Below, one piece after another: positions 17,341 through 27,501 of a stretch of DNA of 64,000 bases. The notes beneath the pieces are model-generated. The model searched no databases. It was not told the DNA's origin and saw nothing but the letters and a program-made list of their open reading frames with translations. Origin of the DNA: Parvularcula sp. BBD 1991-13 (lineage in GTDB: Bacteria > Pseudomonadota > Alphaproteobacteria > Caulobacterales > Parvularculaceae); NCBI GenBank assembly GCA_001657385.1, contig LYSZ01000004.1, forward strand, positions 310,001 to 374,000, given 5' to 3'. The translations under genes and the position numbers were made by a program. Each line of letters begins with the position of its first letter. The stretch's first letter is position 1.

Positions 17341-17438
17341 GAATGCCGTCCGGCCGTTGTCGCGCGTATCCGCCTTATCAAGGGTCGCGGCGGGCAAATG
17401 TCAAGCAGCGGGGCGCGCGGCGCCGGCGCCAGACGGGG

Positions 17439-18329
17439 CTAGAACGCCGTCCACACGCTGACAAACGCCTTGCGCCCGCGGGCGACGTTGCGTCCGGCGA
17501 TTTCCTCGCTGTAGCCGAGTTGCAGAGACCAGCGGCCGGTTTCCCCGTCGCCGAAGCGGCGCACAATGGAGGGGTTGATCTTGACGATGTCGAAATCGGC
17601 GCCGGCGCCGGTTTCGTTGCGCAGGGAGAATTCCCCAAAGCTTTGTATAAGGAGCACCCAGCGCCTGCCGGGCTTAGCGCCGATCTCGGCCTGGAGGCGG
17701 ATCTGGTCGGCCGCGTCGCCGAAACGGCGCCGGTAGCCGGCGTCGAGGCCGACAAAGACCCCGAACGGCGCGATGTCGACATTGCGGCCGTAAAGCAGCG
17801 CGATGTCGGCGTCGACGCCTTCCGCCGCCGTTTCCGTCCGCACGCCGTCGTCAAGGCTCGAAGGCGAGAACGCGCCGATGCGCGCCGACGCGGCGTGCCT
17901 GTCGTTGCGCAGGAACTGGTATTGCAGGAAGCCGCCATATTCGCTGACGCCCGAGGCCGTTTCAACCTCGACGCCCCCGCGGCGAAGCTCCGAGGTTCCG
18001 TAAATCGCCTTGCCGCCGATCATGATCGAGGGGGTTACGCCGTATTCGACGTACAAATCCGTTTCAAGGCGGTTGAACCGCTGGCGGACGATTTGTCCGT
18101 CGACCGATACCGGCTCGGTGCTGGTGAAAACGCCGGTCTGTGAAATCACCAGGGCCTCGTTTTGGCCCCTCGCCCAGGGGGAGGCGCTGGCGCTCCCGGC
18201 GACGGCGCCGGCGACAGCCAGCGCCGTCAACGCCGATCCCGCTGACGTCTGTCCCGCTAACGCCCGCCGCTTCGGGCCCCGCGGCGTGAACGGGTCAGGA
18301 AAAATACTCGCCTTGACTGATTTGCACAT
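17439..18329 (-). CDS. Outer-membrane beta-barrel-like hypothetical protein
   Basis: Signal-like N-terminal hydrophobic segment, amphipathic strands, C-terminal aromatic (SVWTAF). Confidence 0.6.
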   Translation of the reverse strand: MCKSVKASIFPDPFTPRGPKRRALAGQTSAGSALTALAVAGAVAGSASASPWARGQNEALVISQTGVFTSTEPVSVDGQIVRQRFNRLETDLYVEYGVTPSIMIGGKAIYGTSELRRGGVEVETASGVSEYGGFLQYQFLRNDRHAASARIGAFSPSSLDDGVRTETAAEGVDADIALLYGRNVDIAPFGVFVGLDAGYRRRFGDAADQIRLQAEIGAKPGRRWVLLIQSFGEFSLRNETGAGADFDIVKINPSIVRRFGDGETGRWSLQLGYSEEIAGRNVARGRKAFVSVWTAF

Positions 18330-18414
18330 GATTTTTCCATCGGTTTTTCTTGAGTAGTTTCAGTCATGATGTCACGAGGGAAAGTATTGATCCACGAACC
18401 TGGAGTCGCGCATG

Positions 18415-18447
18415 CAAAAAAGGCGCAACTTGACGTTGCGCCTTTTC
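18415..18447 (-). terminator. Rho-independent terminator for acnA (possibly bidirectional)
   Basis: AAAAAGGCGCAAC-TTGAC-GTTGCGCCTTTT. Confidence 0.85.
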
Positions 18448-18470
18448 GGTCGACGGGTTTTCGGTGTCGC

Positions 18471-21146
18471 TTAGGCGGCGAGCTTGCGGATGACGTAATG
18501 CAGGATGCCGCCATTGCGGAAGTAGTCGAGCTCGTCCGCCGTGTCGATGCGCACGAGAACGGTCAGGTCTTTCGCATCGCCGTTGGCGTATTTGACCGTG
18601 ATCTTCGCGTCCTGGCGCGGCTCGATGGTTTCGACGTCATGGACAGTGATCTCCTCGTCGCCCGTCAGCCCGAGGGACTGCCAGGAATCGCCGTCCTTGA
18701 ACTGCAGCGGCAGAACGCCCATGCCGATCAGGTTGGAGCGGTGGATGCGCTCGAAGCTCTCGGCGATGACCGCGCGCACGCCGAGCAGGATCGTGCCTTT
18801 CGCGGCCCAGTCGCGGGACGAGCCGGTGCCGTATTGCGCGCCGGCGACGACGACCAGCGGCGTGCCGGCGTCCCTGTATTTCATCGCCGCGTCGTAGATC
18901 GCCAGTTGCTCCCCGGACGGAATGTGTTTGGTGTACCCGCCCTCGACGCCGTCGAGCATCTGGTTCTTGATGCGGATGTTGGCGAACGTGCCGCGCATCA
19001 TCACTTCATGGTTGCCGCGGCGCGAACCGAAGGAGTTGAACTCCTCCACCGGCACCTGGTGCGATTTCAGGTATTCGCCCGCGGGGCCGTCTTCCTTGAT
19101 CGCGCCGGCGGGCGAGATGTGGTCGGTGGTGATCGAGTCCCCGAAGAGCGCCAGAATGCGCGCGCCCTGCACCGGCTGAACCGGCTTTGGCTCTTTCGAC
19201 ATGCCCTCGAAATAGGGCGGGTTCGCCACATAGGTCGAAGGCGGCCACTGATAGGTCTCGCTGTCGCCGGCGTCGATCTTCCGCCATTGCTCATCGCCCT
19301 TGAACACGTCGGCATAGCGCGAGGCGAACATCTCCCGCGTCACATGCTCGCGGACGACCTCGGCGATCTCCTTGTTGGACGGCCAGATGTCCTTCAGGAA
19401 AACGTCCTTGCCCTCCGCGTCCTGACCGATCGGCTCGGTGGTGAGGTTGATGTTCATCGAGCCGGCGATGGCGTAGGCGACGACGAGCGGCGGCGAGGCG
19501 AGATAGTTCGCGCGCACGTCCGGCGAGACGCGGCCCTCGAAATTGCGGTTGCCGGAAAGGACGGACGCGACGGCGAGGTCGTGCTCGTTCACCGCTTCGG
19601 AAATCGCCGGCGGCAGCGGCCCCGAATTGCCGATGCAGGTGGTGCAGCCATAGCCGACGAGGTTGAAGCCGAGGGCGTCGAGATCGTCGGAAAGCCCGGC
19701 CTTGTCGAGATAGTCGGTCACGACCTGGCTGCCCGGCGCGAGGGAGGTTTTCACCCACGGCTTGACCGAAAGGCCTCTCTCGCGCGCGTTGCGGGCGACA
19801 AGGCCGGCGGCGATCAGCACCGACGGGTTTGATGTGTTGGTGCACGACGTAATCGCCGCGATGGCGACGTCGCCATGGCCGATGTCGAAATCCTCTCCCG
19901 GCACGGGGACCCGCTTGCCGGCCTCGGCGCCTTTGCCGTATTCCTTGTCGAGGGCGGTCGCGAAGCCCTGCGGCGCTTCGGAGAGGAGAACGCGGTCCTG
20001 CGGGCGTTTCGGTCCGGCGAGGGACGGCACGACCGTGGCGAGGTCCAGCTCCAGCGTGTCGGTGAAGACCGGGTCCGGCGTGTTCTTGTCGCGCCACATG
20101 CCCTGCTCCCTGGCGTAGGCTTCGACGAGCGCGATGCGGTCGTCGGCGCGGCCCGTAGCCTTCAGGTAGCGGATGGTTTCCTCGTCGATGGGGAAGAAGC
20201 CGCAGGTCGCGCCGTATTCCGGCGCCATGTTGGCGATGGTCGCCTGGTCCTCGAGCGACAGGTGGTCTAGGCCGGGGCCGTAGAACTCGACGAATTTTCC
20301 GACCACGCCCTTTTGTCGCAGCATTTGCGTCACCGTCAGCACAAGGTCGGTCGCGGTGGCGCCTTCCGGCAGCCTGCCGGTCATCTTGAAGCCGATCACT
20401 TCCGGGATCAGCATGGAGACCGGCTGGCCGAGCATCGCCGCCTCCGCCTCGATGCCGCCGACGCCCCAGCCCAGCACCGAAAGGCCGTTGACCATGGTGG
20501 TGTGGCTGTCGGTGCCGACAAGGGTGTCGGGATAGGCGTAGGTCTCGCCGTCATGGTCGGCGGTCCAGACGGTCTGGGCGAGATATTCGAGGTTCACCTG
20601 GTGGCAGATGCCGGTGCCCGGCGGGACGACGCGGAAATTGTCGAACGCGCCCTGGCCCCATTTCAGGAACTTGTAGCGCTCGCCGTTGCGCTCATACTCG
20701 CGGTCGACGTTTTTCTTGAATGAGTCCGGGCCGCCGAAATAGTCGACCATCACCGAGTGGTCGATGACGAGATCCACCGGCGCGAGCGGGTTGATCTTTT
20801 CCGGGTCCTCGCCGAGCGTCTTCATGGCGTCGCGCATGGCGGCGAGGTCGACGACGGCGGGAACGCCGGTGAAGTCCTGCATCAGGACGCGGGCCGGGCG
20901 GTAGGCGATTTCGCGGGTGGACTTGCCGTCCTTCACCCAGTCGGCGAACGCCTTGACGTCGGCCACCGTCACCGAGCGGCCGTCTTCGTAGCGCAACAGG
21001 TTTTCCAGAAGCACTTTCAGGGAGAAGGGCAGGCGCGAGACGTCGCCGATCTCTTTTTCCGCTGCGGCGAGGCTGTAATAGGCGTAGGTCTTGCCGCCGG
21101 CGGCAAGGGTCTTTTTGACGTTGAGCGTATCGCGTCCGGGTATCAT
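18471..21146 (-). CDS. acnA: Aconitate hydratase
   Basis: Full-length AcnA architecture: [75 protein letters not shown]. Confidence 0.97.
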   Translation of the reverse strand: MIPGRDTLNVKKTLAAGGKTYAYYSLAAAEKEIGDVSRLPFSLKVLLENLLRYEDGRSVTVADVKAFADWVKDGKSTREIAYRPARVLMQDFTGVPAVVDLAAMRDAMKTLGEDPEKINPLAPVDLVIDHSVMVDYFGGPDSFKKNVDREYERNGERYKFLKWGQGAFDNFRVVPPGTGICHQVNLEYLAQTVWTADHDGETYAYPDTLVGTDSHTTMVNGLSVLGWGVGGIEAEAAMLGQPVSMLIPEVIGFKMTGRLPEGATATDLVLTVTQMLRQKGVVGKFVEFYGPGLDHLSLEDQATIANMAPEYGATCGFFPIDEETIRYLKATGRADDRIALVEAYAREQGMWRDKNTPDPVFTDTLELDLATVVPSLAGPKRPQDRVLLSEAPQGFATALDKEYGKGAEAGKRVPVPGEDFDIGHGDVAIAAITSCTNTSNPSVLIAAGLVARNARERGLSVKPWVKTSLAPGSQVVTDYLDKAGLSDDLDALGFNLVGYGCTTCIGNSGPLPPAISEAVNEHDLAVASVLSGNRNFEGRVSPDVRANYLASPPLVVAYAIAGSMNINLTTEPIGQDAEGKDVFLKDIWPSNKEIAEVVREHVTREMFASRYADVFKGDEQWRKIDAGDSETYQWPPSTYVANPPYFEGMSKEPKPVQPVQGARILALFGDSITTDHISPAGAIKEDGPAGEYLKSHQVPVEEFNSFGSRRGNHEVMMRGTFANIRIKNQMLDGVEGGYTKHIPSGEQLAIYDAAMKYRDAGTPLVVVAGAQYGTGSSRDWAAKGTILLGVRAVIAESFERIHRSNLIGMGVLPLQFKDGDSWQSLGLTGDEEITVHDVETIEPRQDAKITVKYANGDAKDLTVLVRIDTADELDYFRNGGILHYVIRKLAA

Positions 21147-21310
21147 TCAAGTCCCTCCGGTTGAAACTGTTCGGAAAATTCCTGGTTCTTATGGCGCAAG
21201 GCGCCCCGGCTTTCAATTCGGCGAACCGCCATGCTCGCGACAAAATGTGAACTATGATAGGCGTAGGACCGAATCCTGCGTTTGATGATCCGAAGGAGGC
21301 ATTTGTCGCC

Positions 21311-21829
21311 ATGTTCCGATCCGTTGTTTTTGCTGTAATTTCAGGCGTTTGCGTCATGTCCGCCGATGGCGGCGCACGCGCCCAGGAGACCGAGCCCAAG
21401 GCGGTTGCGACATTCCGCGACTGGAGCGTTTTCGTGCGCGGCGACGGCGACAAGAAGGTCTGCTTCGCGGCGACGGAGGCCAAGGACAAGTCGCCCAAAT
21501 CGGTCAACCACGGCGATATCTTTTTCCTCGTCGCAAGCTGGGAGTCCGGCGCCGCGACCAACCAGCCCAGCCTGATGACCGGCTATGATCTCAACACGCG
21601 TCCGGAGCCGACGCTGCGCATCGGTTCGGACAAGTGGGAAATGTACACATCCGAGAACGAGGCGTTTATCGAAGCCTCCGCCGAGGAAGAACGTCTTGTC
21701 CGGGCCATGCGCCGGGGCGCGGACATGCGGGTGTCCGCCGTGTCCCAGCGCGGCACGGCGACGAGCTATGTCATCTCCCTGCGCGGCGTGTCGGCGGCGC
21801 TCGACCGGGTGGCGCAGGAGTGCCGCTAG
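21311..21829 (+). CDS. Invasion-associated locus B family protein
   Basis: Signal peptide; FRDWSVFVRGDGDKKVCFAATEAKDKSPKSV typical of the IalB family. Confidence 0.8.
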   Translation: MFRSVVFAVISGVCVMSADGGARAQETEPKAVATFRDWSVFVRGDGDKKVCFAATEAKDKSPKSVNHGDIFFLVASWESGAATNQPSLMTGYDLNTRPEPTLRIGSDKWEMYTSENEAFIEASAEEERLVRAMRRGADMRVSAVSQRGTATSYVISLRGVSAALDRVAQECR

Positions 21830-21871
21830 CAGGAACGCCCGTAGCAGGAACGCCCATAGCATGAATGCCTG
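21827..21871. repeat. 15-bp tandem repeat x3 starting at the stop codon of the preceding CDS
   Basis: TAGCAGGAACGCCCG / TAGCAGGAACGCCCA / TAGCATGAATGCCTG. Confidence 0.9.
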
Positions 21872-21907
21872 AAGGGGCCCGCCGCCGGCGGGCCTTATCC
21901 TTTTCGG

Positions 21908-23317
21908 TCAGGGGGCGAGCCCTTCGGCGGCGAACACGGCCCGCAGCGTCGTGTCGACGCCCGAGGCGTAGTCGGCATAGCGCAGCGCCGCGTCGATGTC
22001 CGGGGCCAGCGGACCGGCGGCGACGCCGAGGAAAATGTTCGGCCAGAAGCATCGCGACCAGTCCTGACAGCCATTCTCCCAGTCATGGTATCCGGTCGTG
22101 ACCCAGATCCGGAACCCTGAATTGGGTAGCGTCAATACCCCGCCGCCTTCGGCCCAGAACTGTTCCTCGTCGCCGATCGGCGCGCCGACGACGACCCCCT
22201 GCTCGCCGGCGGCGTGAAGCGCGAACGCCTGGGTCACGATCGCCGCGGAAAACGTACCGCCGTCCGTGAGCAGATAAATTCGCCCGCCGGGACGCACGAA
22301 GTCGCGAACGCCGCGCGCGAACTTCCGCGCCAGCATGTAGTTCCCGCCGAATGTCGAGCGAACGTCGATCACGAGATAATCCGCCGGCTCGGCGCGCAGG
22401 CCTTTGGCCAGGCCGTCGAGCCAGCGGCCGAGCGAGCGGTCGTCCTGATCCAGGATAAGCCGCAGACGGATGTAAAAACCGCCGCCCGGCAGTTCGTCCG
22501 TCCAGTGATGGGTTTCCGGATGGCGGCCGTAATGCGCGCCCGCATCCGGATCGACGGGTGCGAAACGCCAGTCGTGGCCGCTGTCGGCTTCCTGTCTTGT
22601 CTCGACGGGGAGCGGCGTCCTGTCGACGCGGGCGACGGCGGTCGGTTCTTCTTCCCGGCCGATGACGACCGCGCGCTCGCTCCCGTCGGGAAAGGCAAGC
22701 GTCAGCGTCGCCCGGTCGGGGCGCTCGGCCAGGCCGGCGGCGTGCATCGCCGCCGGCGATGCGAAGAAATACGGGCTGTTGAATTTGAGAAAGGCCGCGT
22801 TGCCGCCGTAATAGGGGGCGAGACCCGCCAGCAGCGCTTCCGGCGCCGCGCCGTCATAAGCGACGACCCGCGCGCCGATAAGATCTTCATGCGCTTTACG
22901 GGCGCGCACGACATGGAGCCCGTCCGCGAACCAGAAAAAGCGCAGCGGCAGGCTGTTGAGGGCGCCGAACAGATCCCCTCTGTAAAGATTGGTGTGCCCG
23001 TTATCGGCGATCGCGGCGGCCGCGGCGACGCCCATGGCGAATTCGGCTTCGCTCATCTCGCCGGCGCGCGCCCGCAATGCGCGGACATGGTCCTGGAACC
23101 GGGCGGTTTCCTCATCCGAAAAGCTATGATCTGTATAGGGAAGGCTTAACAGATAATCGAGGTCCTGTAATCTCGCCTCCGTCAGGTTTTCCGGCTGCGG
23201 ATAATTTGGCTTTGGCGGGTTCGCCTGAAAGCGCATGGTGAAGGCCCCGTATCCGAGCCCCGCCATGGCGCCGGACAGGAGGGCGAGCCCGGCAACAATA
23301 ACAAATACGCGTTTCAT
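21908..23317 (-). CDS. S41-like peptidase
   Basis: N-terminal anchor/signal MKRVFVIVAGLALLSGAMAG; YLVIDVRSTFGGNYMLA and YLLTDGGTFSAAIVT resemble the S41 catalytic core. Confidence 0.7.
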   Translation of the reverse strand: MKRVFVIVAGLALLSGAMAGLGYGAFTMRFQANPPKPNYPQPENLTEARLQDLDYLLSLPYTDHSFSDEETARFQDHVRALRARAGEMSEAEFAMGVAAAAAIADNGHTNLYRGDLFGALNSLPLRFFWFADGLHVVRARKAHEDLIGARVVAYDGAAPEALLAGLAPYYGGNAAFLKFNSPYFFASPAAMHAAGLAERPDRATLTLAFPDGSERAVVIGREEEPTAVARVDRTPLPVETRQEADSGHDWRFAPVDPDAGAHYGRHPETHHWTDELPGGGFYIRLRLILDQDDRSLGRWLDGLAKGLRAEPADYLVIDVRSTFGGNYMLARKFARGVRDFVRPGGRIYLLTDGGTFSAAIVTQAFALHAAGEQGVVVGAPIGDEEQFWAEGGGVLTLPNSGFRIWVTTGYHDWENGCQDWSRCFWPNIFLGVAAGPLAPDIDAALRYADYASGVDTTLRAVFAAEGLAP

Positions 23318-23659
23318 CGTGTTACCCATCCTTGAACGCTTTTTCCTGAGCATTCTTTTTTGAACGCCCTTTTTTAAGCCAACGCCCTTGCCGCAAGCTT
23401 CCTCGCCGCGCCGCCGGTCCAGCGCCCGACCGGAAGACAACGATCGGAAGAAACCGGTCGGAAAAGGCCCGGCCGGAAACAAGACCGCCTCCGAAGAAGG
23501 AACGGGCGGTCCTGCGATGACGAAGAATTCATTCCCCTGACTATTTGCGCCCATACTACACGGGCGCCGCCGCACGGCAAGCAGGCGGCGCACTGCTCGC
23601 TGCGGCGCAAGACGGCTGCGGCCTTGCCAAGCCGGGCGTAATCGCCTCATTTTACGCCC

Positions 23660-25279
23660 ATGGACGATGCGCAAAAGGCTGAGGCGGCGGCGAAGCGGGC
23701 GAATGCGCGCCGGCGCGGTGTTTCAGATTCGGATGACCCGGATTTGGGCGCTTCGGACGCCGGGGCGTCCGGTTTGCGCGCCGCCGGAACTGGCGCATCA
23801 GGGCCGGGCGCGTCCGGGCCGGGCGCATCGGGGCCGGGCGCCGGCGGCTCCCGCACGACCGGACAATGGGTCGGGCTGTTCGCGGGCGCGGCGGTGTTTT
23901 TCTCGATGATGCTGGCGCCGGCGCCCGAGGGTCTCTCGCGGGAAGCGTGGATCACCGCCGCGCTGGCCGCGCTCATGGTGGCGTGGTGGATCAGCGAGGC
24001 CCTGCCGATCGCGGCGACCTCGCTCCTGCCGCTGGCGGTTCTGCCGCTCGCCGGCGTCGCCTCCATGCGCGAGGCGGCGGCGCCCTATATGAGCCCGATC
24101 GTCGTTTTGTTGATGGCGGGCTTTATCATCGCCAAGGGCATTGAGCGCTGGAACCTGCACGAGCGGATCGCGCTCACGATCGTCGACAGCATCGGCGCGC
24201 GCCCGCCGGCCCTGATCGCCGGGTTCATGATCGCCGCGGCGCTGTTGTCCATGTGGATCTCCAACACCGCGACGGCGCTGATGATGACCCCCATCGCCCT
24301 GTCGGTCGCCCATGCGGTGCTCGGCCCGGCGGCGATGCAGTCGCGCTTCGCCGTCGCCCTGTTGCTGGCGGTCGCCTACGCCTGCTCCATCGGCGGGCTC
24401 GGCACGCCCGTCGGCTCGCCCACCAACCTGATCGTCATCGGGTATCTCGCCGAGCAGGGGGTCGCCGTCGGCTTCTCCGACTGGATGCGGTTCGGCCTGC
24501 CGGCGGTCCTGACGATCCTGCCGCTGGCGTGGCTGGTGCTTGTGCGATACGGCGCGCGCGACGCCGGCGCGGACATGGCCGCGGCGGGGCGTGTGGTGCG
24601 CGAGGCGCGGGCCGCGCTCGGCCCCGCTACCGCGCCGGAAATCCGCACCCTGATCGTATTCGCGCTGATCGCGGGCGCCTGGATCTTTCGCGCGCAGTTG
24701 CAGCATGCGCCGGGGCTTGAGCGCCTTAACGATCAGATCATCGCCGTCGCCGGGGCGATCGTGTTCTTCATCCTGCCGTCGGGCTCGAAGGCCGAGCCGG
24801 GCGCGCCGCTGCTTGACTGGGCGAGCGCCGAGCGCATTCCGTGGGGCGTCGTGCTGTTGTTCGGCGGCGGTCTAAGCCTCGCCTCGGCCATCGCCAAGAC
24901 CGGGCTGGCGGCGTTTCTGGCGGCGGGGTTTTCCAAACTCGGCGGGGCGCCCGACATCGTCATGATCCTGGCGCTGACGGCGCTGGTGCTGGCGCTGACG
25001 GAGGTGATCAGCAACGTGGCGACCGTTTCGGCGATCATGCCCATGGTCGCCGCGATCGCGATCGCGGCGGGGGCCGACCTTCTCCTGCTCTCCGCGGCGG
25101 TGGGGCTCGCGGCGAGCTGCGCCTTCATGCTGCCCATGGCGACGGGGCCGAACGCCGTCGCCTACGCTTCCGGCGCGCTGAGCGTCGGGCGCATGGCCAG
25201 GATCGGCGTGCGCGTCAACCTGATCGCGGTGGCCGCGATCACCGTGCTTGTCGCCGTGCTTGGTCCCCGGATCGGATAG
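23660..25279 (+). CDS. SLC13/DASS-family permease
   Basis: WWISEALPIAATSLLPLAVLPL, SNTATALMMTPIALSV, IGGLGTPVGSPTNLIVIG motifs; multi-TM. Confidence 0.9.
   Translation: MDDAQKAEAAAKRANARRRGVSDSDDPDLGASDAGASGLRAAGTGASGPGASGPGASGPGAGGSRTTGQWVGLFAGAAVFFSMMLAPAPEGLSREAWITAALAALMVAWWISEALPIAATSLLPLAVLPLAGVASMREAAAPYMSPIVVLLMAGFIIAKGIERWNLHERIALTIVDSIGARPPALIAGFMIAAALLSMWISNTATALMMTPIALSVAHAVLGPAAMQSRFAVALLLAVAYACSIGGLGTPVGSPTNLIVIGYLAEQGVAVGFSDWMRFGLPAVLTILPLAWLVLVRYGARDAGADMAAAGRVVREARAALGPATAPEIRTLIVFALIAGAWIFRAQLQHAPGLERLNDQIIAVAGAIVFFILPSGSKAEPGAPLLDWASAERIPWGVVLLFGGGLSLASAIAKTGLAAFLAAGFSKLGGAPDIVMILALTALVLALTEVISNVATVSAIMPMVAAIAIAAGADLLLLSAAVGLAASCAFMLPMATGPNAVAYASGALSVGRMARIGVRVNLIAVAAITVLVAVLGPRIG
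23786..23845. repeat. 15-bp tandem repeat (about 4 units) encoding GPGAS
   Basis: GGGCCGGGCGCGTCC / GGGCCGGGCGCATCG / GGGCCGGGCGCCGGC plus a degenerate preceding unit. Confidence 0.85.
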
Positions 25280-25509
25280 AGCGGATATTTTTCTAATGAT
25301 TACAAAGTATTGAGCGTTATTCTCCAGGCCGCGCGGGGCGCCGGGCCGGCGGCGGCGCGGATTCTCCTTCGCCGCGCGCCTTGACGGCGCGCCGAAAAGC
25401 GTTATCTCAGGGAAAATCTTCCAATAATCCAAGAAGAAGAGCGGCAGCGTCCAGGCGGCGCACCCCGCATCGTGTCTTCGAGGAAGGGCCGTAACAGAGA
25501 ACGGGCGAT

Positions 25510-25791
25510 ATGGCGAAGAACAAAAAATCCGGCGGCTCGCCGGTGATCGAAGGCAAGGCCGACGAGGTCGGCAAGAAGAAAAAGAAGAAAACCAGCCCGC
25601 TGGAATTCTTCCAACAGGTGCGCAGCGAAGGCTCCAAGGTGACCTGGACCTCGCGCAACGAAACCATGGTCTCCACCATCATGGTGCTGATCATGGTCGT
25701 GATCATGGCGGTCTTCTTCTTCGCCGTGGACCAGAGCCTGCGCTATGTCGTGTGCAATATCCTGCCCATCCAATGCGTTGCGTTGAGCTAA
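25510..25791 (+). CDS. secE: Preprotein translocase subunit SecE
   Basis: EFFQQVRSEGSKVTWTSRNETMVSTIMVLIMVVIMAVFFFAVD. Confidence 0.95.
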   Translation: MAKNKKSGGSPVIEGKADEVGKKKKKKTSPLEFFQQVRSEGSKVTWTSRNETMVSTIMVLIMVVIMAVFFFAVDQSLRYVVCNILPIQCVALS

Positions 25792-25815
25792 AACCAAAAA
25801 GAACGGAACTCCGCC

Positions 25816-26349
25816 ATGGCGACGAACTGGTACATCGTTCACGCATACTCCAACTTCGAAAAAAAGGTCGCGGAATCGATCCGGCAGTCGGCGCGCGAAA
25901 AGGGCCTTGAAGACATGATCGAGGAGGTCTTCGTCCCGACAGAGGAAGTGACCGAGGTGCGCCGCGGACGGAAGATCAACACCGAGCGCCGGTTCTTCCC
26001 GGGCTATGTGCTGGTGAAGATGGAGCTGAACGAGAACACCTATCACCTGATCAAGGATACGCCGAAAGTCACCGGCTTCCTCGGCGCCGGCCAGAAGCCC
26101 ATGCCCGTGCCGCAAAAGGAAGTCGACCGCATCCGCGGCGTCATGGAGGAGGGCGAGGCCCGGCCGCGTCCCAGCATCACCTTCGAGATCGGCGAGACCG
26201 TGCGCGTCACCGACGGTCCGTTTGCGTCCTTTTCCGGCATCGTCGAGGATGTGGACGAAGCAGCCACCCGCCTCAAGGTAGCGGTGTCGATCTTCGGCCG
26301 CGCAACGCCGGTGGAGCTTGAATTCACCCAGGTCGAAAAGGCCGGCTGA
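25816..26349 (+). CDS. nusG: Transcription termination/antitermination protein NusG
   Basis: NWYIVHAYSNFEKKV; RRFFPGYVLVKM; FASFSGIVEDVDEAATRLKVAVSIFGRATPVELEFTQVEK. Confidence 0.97.
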   Translation: MATNWYIVHAYSNFEKKVAESIRQSAREKGLEDMIEEVFVPTEEVTEVRRGRKINTERRFFPGYVLVKMELNENTYHLIKDTPKVTGFLGAGQKPMPVPQKEVDRIRGVMEEGEARPRPSITFEIGETVRVTDGPFASFSGIVEDVDEAATRLKVAVSIFGRATPVELEFTQVEKAG

Positions 26350-26363
26350 CCCCGCGGCGGCGC

Positions 26364-26660
26364 CTATCGCGCCGGCGGCCCCGGATCGTCCCGCGGCGCG
26401 GCGCCGGGGTCGGTTTCCTCGATCACGTCCTTGAAGCGCGGCGGCGAGCGGTGCGCGGCGAGGCGCACCAGCTTGTCGAACCAGCGCCAGCGCCGGCGCA
26501 TGGCCCGGATCAGCGGGCGCGCCGCCGGGTTGGCCCCGGCGATCATGACGAACCCCACCGCGATAAGGATGACGCCCAGCGGCAGCGGCGAGATCGCCGC
26601 GACCACGCCGTAAAGAATGAGAACGACGCCGACAAGCGTCGTGGCGATGCGGGCGATCAT
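26364..26660 (-). CDS. Small membrane protein, hypothetical
   Basis: Two adjacent TM helices then a basic tail. Confidence 0.55.
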   Translation of the reverse strand: MIARIATTLVGVVLILYGVVAAISPLPLGVILIAVGFVMIAGANPAARPLIRAMRRRWRWFDKLVRLAAHRSPPRFKDVIEETDPGAAPRDDPGPPAR

Positions 26661-26788
26661 CGCCGGGCCGGCCTGTCTGCGCGCCGTCGGCGCCGCGCTG
26701 GCGTCATGTTCAAGGTCCTTGTCACGTTGCGTCCCGTGATCGTAGGCTGTCGATCATAACGCGCGATAAACAACAGGGAGGCGAGCGC

Positions 26789-27400
26789 ATGCCTGATCAC
26801 GGCCAGCCCGGCGCCGGGGCGCCACCCACGCAGCGGGCCAAGTTTCGCGCAATGACAGAGGGCACGCAAGAAGACTGGATGGCCATCGCCGGCGCCTTCG
26901 CGCCGTTCGCGGCCAGCGGCGGCAAGCGGGTTCTCGATCACTTGCGGCTGCTCGACGGCGACTATGGCGGGTTTCCCGTCGACCGGCTGACCCATTGCCT
27001 GCAAACCGCGACCCGCGCCTACAAGGACGGCCGCGACGAGGAATATGTGGTCTGCGCGCTGCTGCACGACATTGGCGATACGCTCGGCGCGTACAACCAT
27101 CCCGACATCGCCGCGGCGATCCTGAAGCCCTTCGTGTCGGCGCAAAATCACTGGATGGTGCAGCAGCACGGCATTTTTCAGGGGTACTATTTTTTCCATT
27201 ATCTCGGCATGGACCGGGACATGCGCGAGCAGTTTCGCGACCACCCGCATTTCCAGCATACGGCCGAGTTCTGCGAGAAATACGACCAGACGGCGTTCGA
27301 TCCCGATTACGAGCACATGCCGCTTTCGGCGTTCGAGCCCATGGTCATGAAGCTGTTCGAGCGCCCGAAGAATTCCATGTACAGTTTTTCCGAGGAATGA
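26789..27400 (+). CDS. HD-domain protein (PhnZ/MIOX-like oxygenase or phosphohydrolase)
   Basis: THCLQTATRAYKDGRDEEYVVCALLHDIGDTLGAYNHPDIAAAIL...QHGIFQGYYF. Confidence 0.8.
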   Translation: MPDHGQPGAGAPPTQRAKFRAMTEGTQEDWMAIAGAFAPFAASGGKRVLDHLRLLDGDYGGFPVDRLTHCLQTATRAYKDGRDEEYVVCALLHDIGDTLGAYNHPDIAAAILKPFVSAQNHWMVQQHGIFQGYYFFHYLGMDRDMREQFRDHPHFQHTAEFCEKYDQTAFDPDYEHMPLSAFEPMVMKLFERPKNSMYSFSEE

Positions 27401-27436
27401 GGGCTTCGAGCGACGCCGAAATTGCCCCGTTACGAT

Positions 27437-27465
27437 AAAAGCCCCGGCGCAAGGCCGGGGCTTTT
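27437..27465. terminator. Bidirectional rho-independent terminator
   Basis: AAAAGCCCCGGC-GCAAG-GCCGGGGCTTTT between convergent genes. Confidence 0.9.
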
Positions 27466-27501
27466 CCTGTTGAACGCCGGCCCGCGCCGGGGCGTTCGCC
27501 G

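Noticed and set aside
18366-19832. 488-aa plus-strand ORF
   Set aside because: Antisense to acnA.
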